From NCBI RefSeq assembly GCF_001552195.1, contig NZ_BCQS01000019.1, forward strand, positions 184,669 to 248,668: a stretch of DNA of 64,000 nucleotides, read 5' to 3'. The position numbers and the translations under genes were made by a program. Shown one piece after another: positions 59,172-64,000 of this stretch. The notes beneath the pieces are model-generated. The model worked only from the letters and a program-made list of their open reading frames with translations. It did not search any database and was not told the origin of the DNA. Source of the DNA: Actinomadura latina NBRC 106108 (lineage in GTDB: Bacteria > Actinomycetota > Actinomycetes > Streptosporangiales > Streptosporangiaceae). Position 1 is the first letter of the stretch, and each line of letters starts with the position of its first letter.

Positions 59172-59436
59172 CGCAGGCACCCTGCGCACCACCCTGGACA
59201 TCGTCCGCAAGCCCATCGACCAGAAAGGGTTCGCCGTGCGTCCATGCAGGTGGGCGGTCGAGCGGACGCTGGCCTGGCTCACCGCACACCGGCGCCTGGC
59301 CCGCGACTACGAACGCCACTCCGCCACCAGCGAAGCCATGATCCGCTGGGCCGCCATCGGCCTCATGACCCGCCGCCTGGCCCGCGGTGCACGACCCGCC
59401 GTCCGCCAAGGCCCACGCCCCCTCGCCTACCAATAA
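59172..59436 (+). pseudogene. C-terminal remnant of an IS5-type transposase
   Basis: The frame encodes VRKPIDQKGFAVRPCRWAVE followed by RTLAWLTAHRRLARDYERHS and ATSEAMIRWAAIGLMTRRLA, the end of an IS5-family DDE transposase with the catalytic Glu in WAVERT. About two thirds of the gene, including both Asp residues, are missing. A GTG at 59236 opens a 66-codon frame but makes no functional enzyme. Confidence 0.85.
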
Positions 59437-59459
59437 CAAGGTCCTTCTCGAACACGCAC

Positions 59460-61376
59460 TCAGGCGCGCGATAGCCGGTCGGTGATCAGGGCGCGCAGTT
59501 TCAGGTCCTCGCTGATCGCCGTGACGCCTCCCCAGTAGCTGTGGCGGCGGTCGTCGGCCAGGACGTCCCTCATGATGGCGAGATGGCCGCCGGGCAGACC
59601 GTCCACGCCGGCGAGGGCTCGGGCGGCGGCCATTGCGACGGGGAGCGGGCGGCCTTCGAGGAGTTCCCGGATAGGGCGGATAAGGATGTGGGCGCCTTCG
59701 TCTGGATCGCCGGTGATCTTGATGAGGGCGTGGGCGGCCTCGTGGGCCGTCCAGTCGTCGAGGGCCTTTGCCAGTAGCCGCAGCGTCGGTACGTGGGCGG
59801 CGGCGTGCGGGCCGAGGTCGCCGAGGCGGCGGGAGACGTGGTGGTCCTCGCCCAGGCGCGGACCCAGAATCTGCAGGGCGGGCTCGGGATCGCCGGTCAC
59901 CCGGAAGTGCGCCCAGGCGATCTCAATGAGCATCCTCCGCTCGCCCGTGCCGAGCAGCCGTTCCAACTCGGGGGATGCCTGCGCCGCCTCAGGGCCGATC
60001 GCGCCGAGTACTCCGGCCGCCCGACCCCACTCGTCGCGGTCAAGGAGCGCGGCGAGTTCCGGGACGACCCGCGCGACCTCGAAGGCCTGCGTGGCGGCCC
60101 ACCCGGCGAGGCACTCCAGCAGGGACCGCCGGAGGTCGCCGGCGGCTTCCGGGCGCAGATGCGGGGAGATCGCGGGGATCAGGGAGTCCGCCCAAGGCGC
60201 GCACGGCGTCAGCAACTCCGTGAGCGAGGGCGCATTCGGCCAGAAGCCGAGCTTCCCGGCGCGCTGCTCGTTAAGAGTGAATCCCCTCTCCTGCCGGGCG
60301 AGCAGGTCGACGAGGCAGGGGACGGCGCGGTCGTCGCCGGACCAGGCCAGGCCCCAGAGCGCGACGTCCCCCGACGGCCCGTCCAGGTGGGCCGCCATGA
60401 GGTCGGCGTCGCCGGCGTCCTCGCGACGGGCGTGCGCGGCGAGGATCCGCAGAGCAGGAGCCGGATCGTCCAGGGTGTCCACGCAACCGCGCAGCGCGGA
60501 GAGCAGGCCGGGTGCGCGCGTGTGGACGAGCGCTTCGCCCGCGGCACTGACGGCTGCGACGCGCAGGTGCTGTTCGGGGTGGGCGAGCAGGGTGATACAG
60601 GCCGCCTGGTTGCTCTGCCGGTCGAGATCCCGCAGCACGTTCCCGACCGTACGGGCGGGGTCGCGCGAGGCGAGGTTGCTGTGCGGCAGCGGGACGGGCC
60701 CGGCGGTGAGCCCTGCGACGATCGGGGCGGTGGGGACCGGTCGGCCGGGGAGCGCCTCGGCCAGCGCGAGGGTCGCGTACATCGCCTGCTGCGCGTCGGC
60801 GCTGTCCGCCTGGTCACGCAGGAAGATGAGGATCTCGGGCAGGACGGCCGCCGAGAGGCGCTTGGCAAGGTCTCCGAGGGCGAGCAGGGTGTCGGTCCGG
60901 ACCGAGGCGTCGGTGTCGGGCCACCCGGCGACGAGGGCCCGGGCGACCTCGTCTGGGTTCGCGATGTCATTGCAGAGCGCCCAGATCACACCCGTTCGGA
61001 CGGACGGGTCTTGGTCACTGAGCAGGGTGAGCAGGCGGGGACGCGCCCGCGCCCACGCCCGAGGCCAGTCGGCGGCCACGAAGCGAGCGGGGACCACCGC
61101 GGCCGTCTCCGCGAGCCGCGCGAGGATCTCCAGCACCTCCGGACGGCACGGAACGCGCGGCGACTCGACGGCCTCCATGAGGAACGGCACAATCACCGGG
61201 GCGGCCGTGCAGACGAAGCCGCCCTGGTGATACAGCTCGTTGAGCAACTCGTCCACGGCCTCGAAGGCCTCGTCGGCGACGAGCAGGGAGCGCAGGAGAG
61301 CAGGCACATCGCAGCGGCCCCAGTAGGCGTAGGTGAACTCGCCCCACGGAATGTCGTCGACGCCCTCAAAGATCAC
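59460..61376 (-). CDS. HEAT-repeat protein
   Basis: The 638-residue protein consists almost entirely of alpha-helical HEAT-like repeats: LLSDQDPSVRTGVIWALCND near residue 115, GWPDTDASVRTDTLLALGDLA near 150, LAHPEQHLRVAAVSAAGEAL near 260. The conserved Asp/Val/Arg positions of the repeats are easy to see. Such proteins bind partner proteins; no catalytic part is present. The start is a GTG. It has no operon partner; the IS5-type remnant lies just beyond its end. The protein looks complete. Confidence 0.85.
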   Translation of the reverse strand: MIFEGVDDIPWGEFTYAYWGRCDVPALLRSLLVADEAFEAVDELLNELYHQGGFVCTAAPVIVPFLMEAVESPRVPCRPEVLEILARLAETAAVVPARFVAADWPRAWARARPRLLTLLSDQDPSVRTGVIWALCNDIANPDEVARALVAGWPDTDASVRTDTLLALGDLAKRLSAAVLPEILIFLRDQADSADAQQAMYATLALAEALPGRPVPTAPIVAGLTAGPVPLPHSNLASRDPARTVGNVLRDLDRQSNQAACITLLAHPEQHLRVAAVSAAGEALVHTRAPGLLSALRGCVDTLDDPAPALRILAAHARREDAGDADLMAAHLDGPSGDVALWGLAWSGDDRAVPCLVDLLARQERGFTLNEQRAGKLGFWPNAPSLTELLTPCAPWADSLIPAISPHLRPEAAGDLRRSLLECLAGWAATQAFEVARVVPELAALLDRDEWGRAAGVLGAIGPEAAQASPELERLLGTGERRMLIEIAWAHFRVTGDPEPALQILGPRLGEDHHVSRRLGDLGPHAAAHVPTLRLLAKALDDWTAHEAAHALIKITGDPDEGAHILIRPIRELLEGRPLPVAMAAARALAGVDGLPGGHLAIMRDVLADDRRHSYWGGVTAISEDLKLRALITDRLSRA

Positions 61377-61807
61377 TTAACGACGATATCGCCGGGTGGG
61401 GCCGGGAAGAGTTGCCTCCAGGTCGCGCAAGGACCGGGGTGGAACTCCTCATTCGCCTGTGCCACTGCCTCAGCGGCTCCCGATCAGTGGAGCGTGCCAC
61501 CCGTTCGGTGAGGACGTGGCGTACCGTTCGTGCTCGGGGTCGTGCGGCCGGTCGCCATCAGGCAGGCGCTCGAAGGCTTCAAGGGTCCTCAAGATGCACG
61601 GGAAGGCGACCGATGGGACGTCCGCCGCCCCAAATACATCCTCGCCGCCTACATGGCCTCCGGCACCTAAGCCAAGGCCCGCAGACGGAAGCGCTGGTCT
61701 GCCGATGTGCGGGTGACTGGGGCAGAGGGGTTGGCCGGTGGGTTGTGAAGCGACCGGGATCTGCGGATATGTTCCTGCGACCGGGCTTTGCGGCCCGGGG
61801 AGGTCGG
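61377..61807. other. Intergenic region with a possible gene fragment
   Basis: These 431 bp separate two minus-strand genes. Near 61605-61670 the plus strand encodes GDRWDVRRPKYILAAYMASG before a stop, which looks like the piece of a gene, but no family is recognised. No hairpin or operator stands out. Confidence 0.4.
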
Positions 61808-62389
61808 TCAGTGGACCACCCGGAATCGCAGGTGGGTGGCGTTCGGAGTGTCCGTCACCATGGTGGGTTCGAGCTGGTATCGGCCGCCCAGCTGCTCGAA
61901 CAGCCGGGTGCCGCTGCCGAGCAGGACGGGGATCAGGTGGATCTGGATCTCGTCCATCAGGCCGGCGGCAAGGCACTGCTGGGCGGCGCCGGCGCCGTGC
62001 ACGCCGACCACCTTGTCGCCGGCCGCCGCTTTCGCCTGCTCGATCGCGCTGTGGATGCCTTCGGTGACGAAGGTGAACACCGATGGCGCCCGGATGGTCT
62101 CCGGGGCCGGTGGGTTGTGGGTGAGCACGAAGCACGGCATCGGTCCGGCCGGGCCGCCGTCGCCCCAGCCGCCGTCGCCCTCGGCCAGGTCGTAGGACCG
62201 TCGGCCCATCAGGATCGAGCCCACGTCCTTGGCCATCGCGGCCATCACTTCGGCGTCGCGTGGGTCCGGGGCGTGCAGCCATCGGTGCAGGACCTCCCCG
62301 CCGTCTCCCAGTTGTTGTTCGCGGGTGACGTTCGGCCCGGTCACAAAGCCGTCCAGCGACATTGAGATTCCCGAAATCACCTTGGCCAT
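61808..62389 (-). CDS. Dihydrofolate-reductase/RibD-like reductase
   Basis: The 193-residue protein has the RibD C-terminal/DHFR-like fold: VISGISMSLDGFVTGPN at the start, GSILMGRRSYD near residue 57, PCFVLTHNPP near 84, VVGVHGAGAAQQCLAAGLMD near 126 and IHLIPVLLGSGTRLFEQLG near 149. These proteins use NADPH, but their substrates are mostly unknown. A PNPOx-fold gene lies 36 bp upstream on the same strand. Confidence 0.92.
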   Translation of the reverse strand: MAKVISGISMSLDGFVTGPNVTREQQLGDGGEVLHRWLHAPDPRDAEVMAAMAKDVGSILMGRRSYDLAEGDGGWGDGGPAGPMPCFVLTHNPPAPETIRAPSVFTFVTEGIHSAIEQAKAAAGDKVVGVHGAGAAQQCLAAGLMDEIQIHLIPVLLGSGTRLFEQLGGRYQLEPTMVTDTPNATHLRFRVVH

Positions 62390-62425
62390 GGCCTCTCCTC
62401 GTGAGTTGGTCGCCCGCTGGTGGCG

Positions 62426-62893
62426 CTATTTCCTTGCCAGGTCGACGGCGATGCGTCGATCACCGCCCGAGAGCAGTGAGCAGGACCTCGCCCGGGCGCG
62501 GTAGACCCGGTGCGGGGCGGGCCCGATGACGTCGGCGGTTCGCCATGGTCCGATGTCCTGGGCCTGCGACCGGACGGAGTACGTCGCGATCGCCGACTCG
62601 ACCTCGTCCGCGCCGACCTCCTCGGCGACGGCGTCGACGTACAGCGCCTGCGCCGTGCCGGGCACCACCGCCGAGTCGAACACGACGAAGCCGATCTCTG
62701 GCCGGGCGGCGATGTTGCGCGAGTGCCGGGCGTCCGGTCGCGACACCCAGAGGAAGTGGGCGTAGGCGTCGTGGGCGAACCAGACCGGGCACGCCCAGGG
62801 CCTGCCGTCGTCATCGGCCGTGGCCAGTGTCAGGTAGCGGTTCGCGTCGATGATCTGCCTGGCCTTCTCGCCGAGGTCGTGTTCGCCGCCCAT
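62426..62893 (-). CDS. Pyridoxamine 5'-phosphate oxidase-fold protein
   Basis: This 155-residue split-barrel protein has RYLTLATADDDGRPWACPVWF near residue 19, HFLWVSRPDARHSRNIAARP near 46 and a VFDSAVVPGTAQALYVDA strand. This fits FMN- or F420-binding PNPOx-like proteins. The substrate is unknown. It is divergent from an ArsR/DUF5937 regulator with an inverted repeat between, and probably forms a regulated unit with the DHFR-like gene downstream. Confidence 0.88.
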   Translation of the reverse strand: MGGEHDLGEKARQIIDANRYLTLATADDDGRPWACPVWFAHDAYAHFLWVSRPDARHSRNIAARPEIGFVVFDSAVVPGTAQALYVDAVAEEVGADEVESAIATYSVRSQAQDIGPWRTADVIGPAPHRVYRARARSCSLLSGGDRRIAVDLARK

Positions 62894-62963
62894 GTGCCGT
62901 CTCCCGCGTGGCGTCGCTTCTCTTGCGCGACAGGTCTACCGGCGGCGCAGGCTCGGGCCGAGA

Positions 62964-62983
62964 GATTCAGCCTATTCTGAATC
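62964..62983. promoter_or_regulatory. Inverted repeat GATTCAG-N6-CTGAATC before the ArsR gene
   Basis: Perfect seven-bp arms with a six-bp AT-rich centre end one base before the ATG of the ArsR-type regulator. The position fits autoregulation and control of the divergent reductase genes. Confidence 0.65.
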
Positions 62984-62984
62984 C

Positions 62985-63953
62985 ATGATCCGCTACCGGT
63001 TCGGCCCGGACGACCTGCTGCGGACCCGGCTTGCGATCGCCCCGCTGATGGAACTGCTCGGAGCGTTCTACGTGCTGCGGCGGCCGGAGCGGTCCCTCGT
63101 GCACCAGCGCTGGGTGGACTGGGCGGCGCCGCGGGTAGGAGGCCTCGACCTGTCGCTGCTGGACGTCGCGGCCCCGTTCGGCGGATCGTACTGGCCGGTG
63201 TTCATCAGCCCGCCGCCGCGGGAGCCGCATCCGGTGATCGACGCCGAACTGGCCCGCGTGCGCACGACCCGGCCGGAACAGGTCGCCGCCGAGATCGTTC
63301 AGAGGTACCCCGGCGGCGTGCCGGCGGCCGGCCGCGCCCTCGTCGATGACCCGGCCGCCGCCCTGGATGCTCTGGTCGACCAGATGCGCGCGTTCTGGGA
63401 AGCCGCCCTGGAGCCGCGGTGGACGACGATCTGCGCGCTCCTGGAGGCGGAGGTCGCCTCGCGGGCCCGGAGCCTGGTCGCGCTGGGATCGCGGGCCGCC
63501 TTCACCGATCTGCACCCGACCGTGACCTGGGACGCCGGCATCCTCAGCGTGCATCCGACATGGAAGGACACCGCCGACCTCACCCTCGCCGGACGCGGAC
63601 TGCTACTGATCCCGTCGGCCTTCACCTGGCCGGAGGTCTGGCCGCGCACCGATCCGCCGTGGGACCCGGCACTGGTCTACCCGGCCTCCGGAATCGGCAA
63701 CCTGTGGCAGTCCGCAGGTTCGGACGACGAGGCCCTGGCAACGTTGATCGGACGCCGCCGGGCCCAGATCCTGCGGGAGCTGGATCGTCCCGCGGCCACA
63801 CTCCAACTCGCCCGGCGGCTCGGCGTCGGCCCCAGCGGAGTCAGCGACCACCTCTCGGTTCTCCGCCGAACCGGTCTCGTCACCCGCCGACGCGAGGGCC
63901 GTCTCGTCATCTACACGCGCACCGCGCAAGGCGACGCGCTCCGCGGCGCATGA
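62985..63953 (+). CDS. ArsR-family regulator with an N-terminal DUF5937 domain
   Basis: The 322-residue regulator has a long N-terminal domain of the DUF5937 type (YRFGPDDLLRTRLAIAPLME at the start; LIPSAFTWPEVW near residue 210) and a C-terminal ArsR winged helix (about 250-320) with RAQILRELDRPAATLQLARR and GVGPSGVSDHLSVLRRTGLV. No cysteine metal site is visible in the HTH, so it is unlikely to be a metal sensor. The ATG directly follows an inverted repeat. It likely represses the divergent PNPOx/DHFR genes. Confidence 0.9.
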   Translation: MIRYRFGPDDLLRTRLAIAPLMELLGAFYVLRRPERSLVHQRWVDWAAPRVGGLDLSLLDVAAPFGGSYWPVFISPPPREPHPVIDAELARVRTTRPEQVAAEIVQRYPGGVPAAGRALVDDPAAALDALVDQMRAFWEAALEPRWTTICALLEAEVASRARSLVALGSRAAFTDLHPTVTWDAGILSVHPTWKDTADLTLAGRGLLLIPSAFTWPEVWPRTDPPWDPALVYPASGIGNLWQSAGSDDEALATLIGRRRAQILRELDRPAATLQLARRLGVGPSGVSDHLSVLRRTGLVTRRREGRLVIYTRTAQGDALRGA

Positions 63954-64000
63954 CAAGAGCGAACGAGAAGGCCGGAGTGCAACCAGCCGGTCGTGGGCTC

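Overview
The window is very GC-rich, with a strong G/C bias at third codon positions, frequent GTG starts and ATGA/GTGA stop-start overlaps. Gene content (universal stress proteins with DosR-type boxes, VanRS-like regulators, ECF sigma factors with YCII or SnoaL partners, F420-type LLM oxidoreductase, PadR, GlxA and LAL/LuxR regulators) points to the chromosome of a filamentous actinomycete. Thermomonosporaceae/Streptosporangiales (Actinomadura-like) is a best guess that the sequence alone does not prove. No rRNA, tRNA or CRISPR was seen.

0-3.5 kb: a response regulator (its kinase runs off the left edge) divergent from a ferric-reductase-like flavocytochrome, an FMN-binding protein and ApbE, which looks like a trans-membrane electron-transfer operon. 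3.5-9.6 kb: a dormancy/hypoxia island with three tandem-domain universal stress proteins, a short HPF-like protein, PPK2, a PNPOx-fold flavoprotein and a DoxX-like membrane protein, with at least seven DosR/DevR-like boxes in its intergenic regions. 9.6-16 kb: a VanR/VanS-like pair beside a D-Ala-D-Ala-ligase remnant, then a B12-binding protein with the CarH photoreceptor signature coupled to a PAS/GAF/SpoIIE phosphatase, then a GlxA-type regulator. 16-20 kb: a DJ-1 protein, a two-gene ABC transporter and a PadR regulator, with a shared operator candidate upstream of the transporter and of padR.

20.3-26 kb: a secreted FN3 protein ending in a NucA/NucB-like nuclease domain followed by a SUKH-like immunity candidate, then an ECF42-type sigma factor with its YCII partner and an LLM oxidoreductase. 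26.4-40.8 kb: a tight seven-gene minus-strand operon of large, poorly described proteins (a DUF6603-like giant, a LamG/tail-fibre-like protein, a ComEC-like metallo-beta-lactamase-fold protein and unknowns). This is the best candidate for an undescribed system.

41-56 kb: two LAL/LuxR ATPase regulators, a secreted L-type-lectin-like protein, and a stress group (SHOCT, DUF2252, MFS, HdeD) sharing a TCACCC-N5-GGGTGA palindrome. Several eroded genes lie here: a radical-SAM maturase, a lipid kinase with an in-frame deletion, and a 269-bp near-identical copy of part of the LLM gene. 56-64 kb: an alpha/beta hydrolase with a SigG-like ECF factor, a decayed IS3 element, an IS5-type remnant, a HEAT-repeat protein, a DHFR/RibD-like reductase, a second PNPOx-fold protein and an ArsR/DUF5937 regulator with a perfect operator candidate.

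A recurring theme is genes with intact ends and missing middles (permease, rSAM, lipid kinase, LLM copy). This may be real erosion or an assembly effect.
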